From: an uncultured Alphaproteobacteria bacterium | GTDB taxonomy: Bacteria > Pseudomonadota > Alphaproteobacteria > CAAHEQ01 > UBA3637 | Direction of reading: 5' to 3' | Assembly: GCA_934234055.1 (NCBI GenBank) | Contig: CAKQGY010000007.1 | Location: 1-64,000, forward strand | DNA: 64,000 nucleotides | Part shown: positions 1 through 8,648 of the stretch, piece by piece | Layout: each line of letters begins with the position of its first letter | Numbering within the stretch: the first letter of the stretch is position 1 | Program-made: the position numbers and the translations under genes | Notes under the pieces: generated by a model | What the model saw: the letters and a program-made list of their open reading frames with translations, nothing else | Database searches by the model: none | Told to the model about the DNA's origin: nothing

Positions 1-2640
1 TGCGGAGCCAATGCACATCCGGAAGGCGATACCTGCGTCTGCGATACCGGATATAGCGGCGACCCGATCGCCGGGTGCGTGAAAGGCGGATGCGCGGCCA
101 ATATGTATCAAGAAGGTGATACCTGTTATGCGTGCCCTGCGAATTCAACAGCAGCGGCAGGCTCGTTCGGGAGTGCCAGTTGCGTTTGTAATACAGGCTA
201 TGAAAAGGCCGGAAATGCCTGTGTTAAAACAAATACCGAAAAGGCCTATCAAACCATATCGGCGGCCACATTTAAGTCGGGGGATTCCAACTATGCGCGC
301 GGGCGGTTTTTGGCACCCATCAATGCGGCGCCGGCCTATGAAAAATTCATTCGGGCCGAGATGAACAATAACGGAAAAATCACCGTCTATGATACAACCG
401 GTTTGAAACGCGTGAATGTGGTGGTGATGGATACCGGCGTCAATCCCGATAATGCCCGAATTAACTTTGCTACCGATTCAGAAGGGAATAAATTAGCCTT
501 TGACTATACCACGCCGGTGAGTACCGGACATGGCTATCACGGCACCAGTGTGGCCGGGGTTATTTCCTCAAAATGGAATGACCCGAACAACACGGCAAAA
601 GTTAACGGTGTTGCACCGAATGCCAAAATTATAGACTGGATGATTGACAAAACCGGACAATGCAGCATCAGTGCCGATTGTCAAGGTATGACCACTGACC
701 GATTAAACAAAATAAAAGATCTGAACGCGCGGATTTATAACCTGAGTTGGAAGTTCTACGGATACGATAAAAAAGACTCCTCCTATCAGTATGCGGATAA
801 GTGGGATTACAAGCCTGACAAAACAACCAATAACTTTGATTTAACATTTACAACCAATGATTTTTGGAGTGCCTTTTTAAAAAATCTGGCCATCAAGGAT
901 TCTGTTCTGGTGTTGGGCTCAGGTAATGATCGCAAACCTGCAAATACGCAATTGTTATCGGCGGCACCGTTGACAAGCACTTTCGGTAAAGGGAATACCT
1001 ACGATCTGACAAACCGTTTAATCGTGGCGGTGGCGGCTCAATTAACTGATGCCGGAGACATCTACGGACAAGCCAGTTATTCCAACGGTTGTGGTCTAGC
1101 GGCCGGCTGGTGCCTGACAGCACCGGCGGGTGTTAAAAACGAGAGCAATAACACTGATACACGAATCATAACCACAAGCTATACCGGAAACGGGTTAAGC
1201 CGATTTTCCGGCACATCGGCGGCGGCACCGGTCATCTCGGGATCCTTGGCCTTTGTTATGGGGGCGTATCCCTATTTGACCGCGCAACAAGCGGTTGAAA
1301 TTCTGTTCCGATCGGCCAATAAAGACTTTACCGGCTGGACAAATAAAAAGAATGCCCTAAGCGATTGGACCGACAGTTTCGGCAATGTCTATCAGGTGGG
1401 CACTATGTTCGGGCACGGAGTGGTGGACTTGGGCGCGGCGACACAACCGCTGGGAATCACAAAAATTGCAACAACCGCAGCCGGCGCGCAATCTGCCGCA
1501 ATCAGCTCTTTATCCAAAACCGCAGCGACCCAAACGAAACTGGCTCTGCCTCGCGCGCTGAACAGTGCTTTGACGATCTCGTTACCACAAACGATGATGG
1601 GGCTGGACGATTATAACCGCCCGTTCGCTGTGGCAACCACAGGCCTGGTGCGACAGGCACACCGATCGGAAGAATCTTTCCGACGACATTTCCGATCGTT
1701 TATGCATACCACACCGCGCATAACAACCGGCGATCCCGACAAGATGACTTTTTCATTTTCGTCTTCACAAAGCAAAGATAACCTGATGGGGATGGGCATG
1801 TTGGATGTGTCTTATCAGCTTAGCACTCGTGCACAAATGCAATTCTCGTATCGGGCAGACACGCGGGATGAGGAGCGCTCGTTTGATCGGGCTTTGATCA
1901 ACCCGTTTTGGGATATGCGAGATTCCTACGCCCTGTCGCAACAGTTCGATTACAGCCCGCGGGTCAGCCTGCGTTTTGGGGCGGCAACCGGACGCAACGG
2001 CTTTTATGAGGGGGACGAAGATCTGGACGAGAAATTTAACCGCTCGGTTCAGGCCTTTACCGGCGAAATGGACTATCGCCTGAGGCCGAATCTGACGCTG
2101 CGAGCGATGGGAGGCTTGACCGGTGAGCAAGGCGCGGTGCTGGGCTTGAACGGCACAGGCGCGATGGCGGTCGGAAATGGTAAGACCTATTACACCGGGG
2201 CGATGTTGCTGTATCAGCCGGCGGCGGATTGGACGATGTCGGCAGCGTATTACTATGGGCGAAGTCTGGTGCCGCGGACGCAAAGTGCTGTGCGCCTAAC
2301 GGACATTCAAAGCGACAGTTTCGCATTGGATGCACGCTGGCACCGCACCCCGCAAGAGGTTGTCGGTGTGCAGTTCTCGTCGCCTTTGCGCATACGACGG
2401 GGCAGCGCGGTGTTTAACCTGCCGGTGGCGCGGGACTTGGAGGACGATGTGGTCTATTTTGATCAGGTGCGGGTGGGTTTGAAACCCACGGCGCGCGAGT
2501 ATGATTTGGGCCTGTATTATGCCAAGGAAAGCGAAAACTACAACTGGCAAGCCGAAATGACGGCACGCATTCATCCCGATCATATGGCAGGGATTCGACC
2601 CGATTATCGGGCGTTGGTCGGCTGGTCGTTCAAGTATTAG
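1..2640 (+). CDS. Subtilisin-like (S8) serine protease autotransporter, 5' end missing
   Basis: The frame is open to the window edge, so the N-terminus and signal peptide lie outside. What remains is a cysteine-rich stretch with repeated CxC and CxxC modules (nt 1-230), an S8 protease domain and a C-terminal beta-barrel. Counting from the GTG at 79, the catalytic triad is Asp118 (MDTGV), His154 (HGTSVAG) and Ser380 (GTSAAAP), with a likely oxyanion Asn in GSGND. From about residue 590 the sequence has the alternating aromatic pattern of an autotransporter translocator and ends in WSFKY. Family knowledge: such proteins cross the outer membrane through their own barrel and either display or release the passenger. 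The substrate is not predictable. The GTG at 79 is probably internal and not the start. Confidence 0.88.
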   Translation, partial: CGANAHPEGDTCVCDTGYSGDPIAGCVKGGCAANMYQEGDTCYACPANSTAAAGSFGSASCVCNTGYEKAGNACVKTNTEKAYQTISAATFKSGDSNYARGRFLAPINAAPAYEKFIRAEMNNNGKITVYDTTGLKRVNVVVMDTGVNPDNARINFATDSEGNKLAFDYTTPVSTGHGYHGTSVAGVISSKWNDPNNTAKVNGVAPNAKIIDWMIDKTGQCSISADCQGMTTDRLNKIKDLNARIYNLSWKFYGYDKKDSSYQYADKWDYKPDKTTNNFDLTFTTNDFWSAFLKNLAIKDSVLVLGSGNDRKPANTQLLSAAPLTSTFGKGNTYDLTNRLIVAVAAQLTDAGDIYGQASYSNGCGLAAGWCLTAPAGVKNESNNTDTRIITTSYTGNGLSRFSGTSAAAPVISGSLAFVMGAYPYLTAQQAVEILFRSANKDFTGWTNKKNALSDWTDSFGNVYQVGTMFGHGVVDLGAATQPLGITKIATTAAGAQSAAISSLSKTAATQTKLALPRALNSALTISLPQTMMGLDDYNRPFAVATTGLVRQAHRSEESFRRHFRSFMHTTPRITTGDPDKMTFSFSSSQSKDNLMGMGMLDVSYQLSTRAQMQFSYRADTRDEERSFDRALINPFWDMRDSYALSQQFDYSPRVSLRFGAATGRNGFYEGDEDLDEKFNRSVQAFTGEMDYRLRPNLTLRAMGGLTGEQGAVLGLNGTGAMAVGNGKTYYTGAMLLYQPAADWTMSAAYYYGRSLVPRTQSAVRLTDIQSDSFALDARWHRTPQEVVGVQFSSPLRIRRGSAVFNLPVARDLEDDVVYFDQVRVGLKPTAREYDLGLYYAKESENYNWQAEMTARIHPDHMAGIRPDYRALVGWSFKY

Positions 2641-2789
2641 GCGATTGGCGGGGCGGGGCGGCAGGGGCGCCGAGCGCTGGGGCGGACTGGTTCAAGACAA
2701 AGGTTCATTGCTTTGCGCGCCCCACCCGGCCACCGGCAGGTCCGAGGGTGCGCAGCCCTTCACAATGACAAGTTGCATTATTTGATTAT

Positions 2790-2824
2790 GGATTCTTCGG
2801 GGCACAAGGCCCGCTCAGAATGAC
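2790..2824. repeat. Dispersed palindromic repeat, copy A
   Basis: Imperfect inverted repeat: ATTCTTCGG (2792-2800) faces CCGCTCAGAAT (2811-2821). The reverse complement begins GTCATTCTGAG and ends AATCC, the same ends as the element at 49807-49831. A related degenerate stretch lies at about 2735-2769. It is non-coding and sits between the autotransporter stop and tRNA-Glu. Confidence 0.45.
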
Positions 2825-2832
2825 AAAGTGAT

Positions 2833-2866
2833 AAAAAAAAGCACCCCCTGAACCAGGGGGTGTTTT
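2833..2866 (-). terminator. Rho-independent terminator after tRNA-Glu
   Basis: A perfect 9-bp stem (2842-2850 with 2854-2862) has a 3-nt loop. On the minus strand it is followed by eight T. On the plus strand it is followed by TTTTGTT, so it can also stop readthrough from the autotransporter gene. Confidence 0.85.
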
Positions 2867-2868
2867 GT

Positions 2869-2943
2869 TGGCGACCCTAACGGGATTTGAACCCGTATAC
2901 CAGCCTTGAGAGGGCTGTATCCTAACCGTTAGATGATAGGGTC
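2869..2943 (-). tRNA. tRNA-Glu (anticodon CTC)
   Basis: A 75-nt cloverleaf with acceptor GACCCTA/TAGGGTC, anticodon stem CAGCC/GGCTG around loop CTCTCAA, a normal T-arm and an encoded CCA. Anticodon CTC reads GAG. The 5' end lies only 6 nt after the stop of the preceding minus-strand gene, so it is probably cotranscribed with that operon, whose shared terminator follows. Confidence 0.95.
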
Positions 2944-2949
2944 AGAAAC

Positions 2950-3456
2950 TTAATGCAACGGCGGAACCTGAATCTGCACAATGTATCCCGGCGGAATCCG
3001 CGTCTTCATATAATTCTTGTTATCAACCTGAATCAAATATCCCTCGCGCCCCGTTTGCTTCATCACTTCGGGCACAAAGTTTTCGGCCAGCTTGTCGTTC
3101 CGGCTGTGATTGACGATATAAAACGCACAGCGATCCGACTCGTTAACCGTGCCACACCGCGGCAAAGACTGACGAATATCCGGGTTGCGCACAATACCGG
3201 CCAGCGCCGGCGGGCACGGCGCCGGCGCGGAACCACCGAACAACATCGCGCCCAGAATCAACCCGACAACAGCCGATCCACCCAGAATCCCGGCCATAAT
3301 CTTGGTCTGGTAAATCCGGGTCGGCAGTTTGAACCGTGTCGCAAAATCATCAGCCGGCAAAGCATTCGCGCCAACGGTCGTATGGCCGGCGGACTGTGCC
3401 GGAAAAGACGGTGCACGCGGCGGGACAGGAGGTGCCTTGAATTGATTATTATCCAT
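2950..3456 (-). CDS. Single-pass membrane protein of unknown function, last gene of a five-gene operon
   Basis: 168 aa. Residues 1-45 are proline-rich and probably cytoplasmic. One strong membrane segment lies near residues 53-75 (GILGGSAVVGLILGAMLFGG). The remaining ~90 residues contain four cysteines and presumably face the periplasm. I do not recognise the family. The architecture, a short cytoplasmic tail, one helix and a small periplasmic domain, is typical of envelope-spanning secretion or pilus accessory proteins. Its start overlaps the end of the upstream secretin-N-like gene by 8 nt, so the two are probably translationally coupled. tRNA-Glu follows 6 nt after the stop. Confidence 0.75.
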   Translation of the reverse strand: MDNNQFKAPPVPPRAPSFPAQSAGHTTVGANALPADDFATRFKLPTRIYQTKIMAGILGGSAVVGLILGAMLFGGSAPAPCPPALAGIVRNPDIRQSLPRCGTVNESDRCAFYIVNHSRNDKLAENFVPEVMKQTGREGYLIQVDNKNYMKTRIPPGYIVQIQVPPLH

Positions 3457-4603
3457 TTTTCTGTTCCTTTACAAAACGAATCATACGTAATTTCAATGTG
3501 GCCATCAACTGATCCGATCCGGCATCCAAGCCATACGGAATTCCAAAGATAACCATCTCGTCATCTAGGGCGGCTGTAGCGTTAAAAGTCGCAATTTCAC
3601 CCCCGCGACTGTCAAATGTGATGTTTGTATCCACTTTGTCGGGCGACTTCACATAGGCATTCAGCAACACCGACAGCGACCCCAGATCCCCGCGCGGGGC
3701 ACATTGAGCCACATTAAACCGCATCTTCCAGCCGTTGGGAACAATCGCAACGCCCTGACTGACCGGCGTGATGTTATACAGACCCGCCAACGCTTTCAAA
3801 AATGTTTGCGCCGGCCGTTGATTTCCCAGAGTCAGCAACTGGCCGTTGATCCCCTTGGAAACACTGTATACCCGGGCGGGGCCATAGGCCTGCACCACAC
3901 TTTGCCAATTTGCACGCGGTGAAGTCGGAGCCACACGATACAGCTGCGTATCGGCCAAAACCAAATAGCCGTCTTGGATAATATAGCGGGTCAGTTCTTC
4001 CACTTTTTCTTTTTCTGCCTGCGTAATTGACAACAAAATCGTATTATTCTTCCAATCCGGACGGATATTCTTAATCCCCGCACCCCGCAACGAATCCAAC
4101 ATCGCCAACATTACCATACGATTGTCGGGCAGTTGCAACTCAAAGCGACCTGTGCGCGACAGATACAATTCCTTTTGGGACGCGTCATAGCGATAAAACA
4201 ATCCGCCGGCAGCCGTCAACTCGTTCAACACATCGGTCAACTCGCCATACACATCATCGGCGTTCATATCAGCGTAATAGCCGTCTTCGGTATAGACTTC
4301 AATTCCGGCCTCGTCCACCAGACGTTGCACCGCTTCGTCCACCGGCATCTTATCAAAGGACAGGCCGTTGACTTCATACCGCGGCAGCGAATCCATTTGA
4401 TCAAAGTAAGTCAGTTGAAAATCCGTCGGTTTCAGGGAAATTGTGGTCGCTACATCCAAGTCGCCGAAATGCTTGACCGAGCAACGGAACGGCATTTCCA
4501 CATTGACCGAGGTGGAGGTCGGTTCGGTCGGTTGAGCCACAGACATCGCCGATACCAGCAATCCTGTGCCCAAAGCAATCAATCCGAATAAGCGCTTCCT
4601 CAT
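3449..4603 (-). CDS. Exported protein with secretin N-domain features but no pore domain
   Basis: 384 aa with a signal peptide (cleavage probably after SAMSVA). Residues ~75-150 follow the pattern of a secretin/TonB short N-terminal (STN, N0) domain: a short hydrophobic strand, DEAVQRLVDEAGIEV, then a second helix and LFYRYD. Residues ~155-215 look like a second N-type domain (KNIRPDWKNNTILLSI). In type IVb pilus (PilN/TcpC) and type II/III secretins these domains precede a ~250-residue pore-forming C-terminus. I see no such domain here, and the protein ends about where the pore would begin. It could be a periplasmic adaptor or a degenerate secretin. An AAAGGAG site precedes the ATG at 4603. 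Confidence 0.65.
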   Translation of the reverse strand: MRKRLFGLIALGTGLLVSAMSVAQPTEPTSTSVNVEMPFRCSVKHFGDLDVATTISLKPTDFQLTYFDQMDSLPRYEVNGLSFDKMPVDEAVQRLVDEAGIEVYTEDGYYADMNADDVYGELTDVLNELTAAGGLFYRYDASQKELYLSRTGRFELQLPDNRMVMLAMLDSLRGAGIKNIRPDWKNNTILLSITQAEKEKVEELTRYIIQDGYLVLADTQLYRVAPTSPRANWQSVVQAYGPARVYSVSKGINGQLLTLGNQRPAQTFLKALAGLYNITPVSQGVAIVPNGWKMRFNVAQCAPRGDLGSLSVLLNAYVKSPDKVDTNITFDSRGGEIATFNATAALDDEMVIFGIPYGLDAGSDQLMATLKLRMIRFVKEQKNG

Positions 4604-4614
4604 AAAATACTCCT

Positions 4615-5757
4615 TTAATTTCCTGACGGTTTTTTATTCCCTAACGAGAATGACAATTTCCTTTTTACACCATTTTGCGGCATTTGTGAAGTCTTTTTTT
4701 CATTTTCCGGCGGTTTTTTGTTATTTTGTTCGGAAAAGACCACATTTTCGATCTGCCGATACTCATTTGTGATTGTTTTTTCGTCCAAAGGCACCTCGGA
4801 CTCGGACACCGGTTCAAAGCCGTCGGGAGCCGGCCCCGAAAATTCGGGTGTGTTAGAAGTATCCAATTGTCCCAACACGCGTTTTAAATCCTCAGCCGTC
4901 AGATCATCTTTGATCAAATTCGTCTCATCAGATGCCCCGTTGGCAGCGGCAATCTCTAAATCCTTGTCCAACGAGAGTTGATAATCTTGCAAACGCTGCA
5001 CTTCGCCGGCGTGGGCGCGCTCGGCTTTTTCCAGTAATTCGCCCGACTCCAAAAAGGCTTGAATATCCGCGCGAGTCTGCTTCATCATATCCACCACCAG
5101 ACCATAGTGCGGATAGGCAAAAACTTCTTTATTTCCAAGCTCTATGCACCGTGCCGCCACCCAGGCTTGTAAATCCTGCATCAAAGTGATTTGTTTGTGA
5201 ATTTTTTCCAGCGGCCACAGGGCAGGATCCGCCGGTTGCTGCACCACAGGGGTCGGCGATTCGGCCGTGGGTTGCTGCGAGGTTTGTCGAACCGGTTCAG
5301 AAGCAGCCGGTTCTTCGGCCGGTGTTTGTATCGGTGCCGTCTGCGATTCGGTCGGCGGCGTATCATCAGGCGCGCCCATAAAAGCCGGCGGAGCCGACTC
5401 GCGCTGGGTAGCCAATTTTTGGCGCAGCTGATCAATCACGGCCAGACCCGATTCTTGAAAAAAGGCCAGCCAGTGTTCCAAAATCGGAATTCGTTCTTCT
5501 ACCTGAGCTTTGTCCAGCGGCTCGGCTTGGGTCAGATAGGCTTGCGCCTCGTTCCAGGCCGTTGTGGCTGCATAGTATTGAAAGGCATGATCCAGCCGCT
5601 CTCTTTCGTCCGCCGTCAGATCCGTCAGCGTGTCATAAATCACTTCGGCCCAATTTTCACCTAATTCTTCGGTAGCTACCTGTGCAAATTGGTTGAGCGA
5701 CGCTTCATCCCCCGTATATGCGGCCAAAGCCCGTTTCAAGTGTGCTAAATCTGCCAT
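4615..5757 (-). CDS. Hypothetical acidic/proline-rich protein, operon gene 3
   Basis: 380 aa without signal peptide or membrane segment. An N-terminal helical region (1-120) is followed by a low-complexity linker rich in Pro, Thr, Glu and Gln (about 122-178). A second helical region (180-275) has heptad-like hydrophobic spacing. The C-terminal tail is disordered and charged, ending in a Lys-rich stretch. I do not recognise the family. Only 2 nt separate it from the upstream gene's stop (5760) and 11 nt from the next start (4603), which supports one transcript. It could be a cytoplasmic scaffold for the envelope proteins encoded downstream, but that is only inference from position. Confidence 0.65.
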   Translation of the reverse strand: MADLAHLKRALAAYTGDEASLNQFAQVATEELGENWAEVIYDTLTDLTADERERLDHAFQYYAATTAWNEAQAYLTQAEPLDKAQVEERIPILEHWLAFFQESGLAVIDQLRQKLATQRESAPPAFMGAPDDTPPTESQTAPIQTPAEEPAASEPVRQTSQQPTAESPTPVVQQPADPALWPLEKIHKQITLMQDLQAWVAARCIELGNKEVFAYPHYGLVVDMMKQTRADIQAFLESGELLEKAERAHAGEVQRLQDYQLSLDKDLEIAAANGASDETNLIKDDLTAEDLKRVLGQLDTSNTPEFSGPAPDGFEPVSESEVPLDEKTITNEYRQIENVVFSEQNNKKPPENEKKTSQMPQNGVKRKLSFSLGNKKPSGN

Positions 5758-5759
5758 AG

Positions 5760-6392
5760 TTAAAAGCCCTCCATATCGTCCGAGACAAACGGTGTCATCG
5801 GCTGCGCATCGGCGGCCGTTTCAATCACCTCGGAATACTTGTTATGTTGTTGTGATTCGTGTTTAATCGCATCGGCCACGGCATTTGTGTGGCGGTCAAA
5901 CTGCTGCAACAATTGCGTCAAGGTATCGGTTTGCTTGTTCAAAATCTGTTCCAACTCGTTTTGGTGCGTGGCCAAAAAACTTTGGAATAACCCCGCCAAG
6001 GCCGACATATCCGCACCGGACGACCCGCCCTGCCCGGCGGTTGTCATCGGCTCAAAAACAGGCATATCTTTATCCGGAGTCGGCAGATAGCCTGTTTGCT
6101 TTACCTCAGGCGAATCTTGAGGCTTGTCCGAATCGACCTGCCCGCTTTTTTCTTTCAGGTATAAACAATACTGACGCACGATTTGCCCTCCGAAAATATT
6201 GCCCAGTGCCGTCATCACTTCCGGCGAGATGTTCAGCAATTTTTGATCCAATTCAGCCGAAAACGCATCTCCCAACACCCCCACCTGGCGATACAGGTTC
6301 ACCAGACGTTGTGCTTCCTCCATAATGGCATCATTTTGCTCTTGTGCCTGGCGGAAGTCTTGGGTCAAAGATGTGTTTTCCGTATTGCTCAT
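5760..6392 (-). CDS. Hypothetical helical protein, operon gene 2
   Basis: 210 aa, soluble. It has two helical segments (about 8-80 and 120-185) around a Gly/Ser/Pro linker. The second includes FLATHQNELEQILNKQTDTL and reads as a coiled coil, so oligomerisation is likely. There are no catalytic motifs and I do not recognise a family. I chose the ATG at 6392 over the TTG two codons upstream because AGGA lies 6 nt before it. The gene starts 8 nt after the stop of the double-HTH regulator and runs almost directly into the next gene. Confidence 0.65.
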   Translation of the reverse strand: MSNTENTSLTQDFRQAQEQNDAIMEEAQRLVNLYRQVGVLGDAFSAELDQKLLNISPEVMTALGNIFGGQIVRQYCLYLKEKSGQVDSDKPQDSPEVKQTGYLPTPDKDMPVFEPMTTAGQGGSSGADMSALAGLFQSFLATHQNELEQILNKQTDTLTQLLQQFDRHTNAVADAIKHESQQHNKYSEVIETAADAQPMTPFVSDDMEGF

Positions 6393-6400
6393 ATTCAATC

Positions 6401-7387
6401 CTATGGAATGGCGATATACCCGACGCGTTGAATTTGAGGCAGCATTTCAAACGGAATTCGTTCAGATTTTCCCCCGGCCGTTGAGTAGGCCCAGGTGCCG
6501 TCGGTATTGGTCTTGACCGACACCAGTTTGACCCGATTACCCCCTACCGGCATCACGGCAATATCGCCGTCCTGCACTTTGGCATTGGGCATCACCACCA
6601 AAACCGAGCGCTGCGGAATCACGGCCCCCAGAGTCGGCGTAATCAACCGAATCGCGTATAGGTCCGACTCCTTGGACAAGGTTGAGGGACAAATCACTGA
6701 TCCCACCGGGTGTGATTTATCTATCAATAACGATCCGTCCTTTTGCGGCAGGCCATACACCTGCACCGTTATTTCCTGCGAATCAGCGTTTTTCATCATA
6801 AAGCGACTGACCGGCAGATCGTTATAACCGCCCTTGCTGGTCTCAATCCCCGATTTCAGGTCGTTATTCTTTAACTCGTCCAGCGCCCCTGACATATCCA
6901 GTTCATAGATTTTTAATTGTAAATCCGTTCCCGAATATCCCAAGGCATGCGCAATTTTTTCCAAGACATTTTCTTCCACTTCGCGTTGTCCCATTTCTAT
7001 CCGATGATAAACAGATAGGGTCAGACCCGCACCCTGCGCCACCTTGGCCAGCGTCAGTTTCTTTTGCCCGCGCAGGTATCTGAGCCCCGCACCGATGGTC
7101 TTTAATCCGCTGCCGGCGTTGATTTTGGTGCGCCGTTCCTGTTCTACTTTCCAAGCCTTGATTACCTCGGGCTGAGATGATTCCTCGGTGACAAAGACGG
7201 CCTCGGGCGGACAATTCAGCAACTCGGTCAACAGTTTTAACTGCCGCTCGTCAATCCGACGATAGCCGCGCTCAATTTTGCTGACTGCCGACAAACTCAT
7301 ACCCAGGTGGGTGGCTAATTTCTTCATAGAAACCCCGCGCACACGCCGAAACATACGAATTTGATTCGGAAAAATAATCTCTTCCAT
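6401..7387 (-). CDS. Transcriptional regulator with two XRE-type HTH domains and an S24-like C-terminus
   Basis: 328 aa from the ATG at 7387, which has AAAGGA 7 nt upstream; an ATG at 7402 is also in frame but lacks a ribosome binding site. Residues 7-62 form a Cro/CI-type helix-turn-helix (MKKLATHLGMSLSAVSKIERG). A second HTH follows at about 88-142 (LAKVAQGAGLTLSVYHRIEMG). Residues ~215-328 resemble the LexA/CI S24 fold (QDGDIAVMPVGGNRVKLVSV). A Lys is present, but no Gly-Asp-Ser-Met-like nucleophile motif is visible, so self-cleavage is doubtful. As first gene of the operon it probably autoregulates; candidate operators lie at 7455-7494. Confidence 0.82.
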   Translation of the reverse strand: MEEIIFPNQIRMFRRVRGVSMKKLATHLGMSLSAVSKIERGYRRIDERQLKLLTELLNCPPEAVFVTEESSQPEVIKAWKVEQERRTKINAGSGLKTIGAGLRYLRGQKKLTLAKVAQGAGLTLSVYHRIEMGQREVEENVLEKIAHALGYSGTDLQLKIYELDMSGALDELKNNDLKSGIETSKGGYNDLPVSRFMMKNADSQEITVQVYGLPQKDGSLLIDKSHPVGSVICPSTLSKESDLYAIRLITPTLGAVIPQRSVLVVMPNAKVQDGDIAVMPVGGNRVKLVSVKTNTDGTWAYSTAGGKSERIPFEMLPQIQRVGYIAIP

Positions 7388-7454
7388 AGCGGATCCTTTC
7401 ATCTTTTCAAAAATTACTATACACTAAAAAAAATTTTTGGGAAATAGACAAAAT

Positions 7455-7494
7455 GAAAAAAAGTGCATTTTTTTGAAAAAAAGTGCATTTTTTT
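7455..7494. promoter_or_regulatory. Tandem 20-bp dyad repeat, candidate operator or terminator
   Basis: Two perfect, directly adjacent 20-bp copies (7455-7474 and 7475-7494) of a near-palindrome: seven A, GTGCA, seven T. They sit between the hemW stop (7496) and the start of the double-HTH regulator (7387). On RNA each copy would form an A/T hairpin with a G-U pair, so they could also end hemW transcription. Two sites 20 bp apart fit binding by a two-HTH protein. Confidence 0.55.
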
Positions 7495-7495
7495 G

Positions 7496-8566
7496 TCAAA
7501 TCAGGGTCAAAATCAGATGATTCAAGACCAAAATTCCGGCCAAGGTCGGCCGAATCCCCCTTTCCGATTGCTCCAACCACCCGTTTTGAATCGCCTGACG
7601 GACTCGACGCGGGTCAATTTGCCCCAACGACAGCCACTCTTGACGCAGGCGCAAACCCATCAAAATCCGCTCTAACTCCTTTTGTTCGGGCGTTAAAGTC
7701 TCGGTCTGCGTGCCTTGTTCCAGCCACGCGCGCACCGTCCGCGGGTTTTGCGTGGCAATCTGCCCGATTCGCCCGTGCGCCGCCGGCCCCACACCGACAT
7801 AGTCTCCGCCCTGCCAATAAGTCAGGTTATGCCGGCATTCCTGTCCGGGGCGGGCATAGTTAGAAACCTCATACGCCGGCAGACCCGCCGCCGCCATCAC
7901 CTGATCCGTCAGGCAATAAAGCGCCGCGGCCTGTTCCTCATCAGCCGCCGAAATTCCGCGCCGGCCGAACACGGTTTGCTCCTCTATGGTCAGTTGATAT
8001 AAAGAATAATGTGTCAGACCCAACCGCAGGGCTTGTTCCAGCTCCGCCTGCCACGAATTGCCGGTTTGATTCGGGCGCGCATATATTAAATCTATATTGA
8101 TACGGTCAAAAACAGATTGTGCTTCCTCTATTCGGCGCATGGCTGTTTGCACCGTGTGTCGTCGCCCCAAAAAACGCAGATCCGCCGCATTCAAAGCCTG
8201 AACCCCCAGGGACAGCCGATTGACCCCCAGCGCGCGGAACGCCTGCATTTTATCTTTATCTATGGCATCGGGATTCGCCTCTATCGTGATTTCACAATCC
8301 GAGGTCAGGGTTGTGCGCGACTCCACTGCCCGCAGCAGGCGCTCCAAAAACCGCGGGCTCATCAGGGACGGTGTCCCCCCGCCCAGGAAAATCGTCTGCA
8401 CCGGTCGTTCGGCCGGCAATTCCATCAAGTCCCGCGCATACCCCGGCCACAGGGTTTCTTCATCAACGGCAGAACACGCCGTGCTGGCGAAATCGCAATA
8501 AGGACACTTGGACAAACAATAAGGCCAGTGAATATATAAACTGATCGGTTTTTGTGAACTTTTCAT
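7496..8566 (-). CDS. hemW: Radical SAM heme chaperone HemW
   Basis: 356 aa from the ATG at 8566, chosen because AGAGG lies 5 nt upstream. The N-terminus SLYIHWPYCLSKCPYCDF holds the radical SAM CX3CX2C cluster motif. IFLGGGTPSLM and ANPDAI are typical of the HemN/HemW superfamily, and the length matches HemW, which is shorter than HemN (about 450 aa). Characterised HemW proteins bind heme and deliver it to respiratory enzymes rather than oxidising coproporphyrinogen. It is divergent from hpf; the hpf promoter lies directly upstream. Confidence 0.9.
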   Translation of the reverse strand: MKSSQKPISLYIHWPYCLSKCPYCDFASTACSAVDEETLWPGYARDLMELPAERPVQTIFLGGGTPSLMSPRFLERLLRAVESRTTLTSDCEITIEANPDAIDKDKMQAFRALGVNRLSLGVQALNAADLRFLGRRHTVQTAMRRIEEAQSVFDRINIDLIYARPNQTGNSWQAELEQALRLGLTHYSLYQLTIEEQTVFGRRGISAADEEQAAALYCLTDQVMAAAGLPAYEVSNYARPGQECRHNLTYWQGGDYVGVGPAAHGRIGQIATQNPRTVRAWLEQGTQTETLTPEQKELERILMGLRLRQEWLSLGQIDPRRVRQAIQNGWLEQSERGIRPTLAGILVLNHLILTLI

Positions 8567-8574
8567 AGAACCTC

Positions 8575-8603
8575 TTGACATTTTCAAAAAAAAACGCTAG
8601 GAT
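8575..8603 (+). promoter_or_regulatory. Sigma-70 promoter of hpf-ptsN
   Basis: Perfect -35 TTGACA (8575-8580), a 17-bp A-rich spacer and -10 TAGGAT (8598-8603). The predicted start near 8610 gives a leader of about 40 nt before hpf. Confidence 0.75.
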
Positions 8604-8648
8604 ACAATCCTGTATGTTGGTTTAATTTATAACAAGAAAGATGAAACA

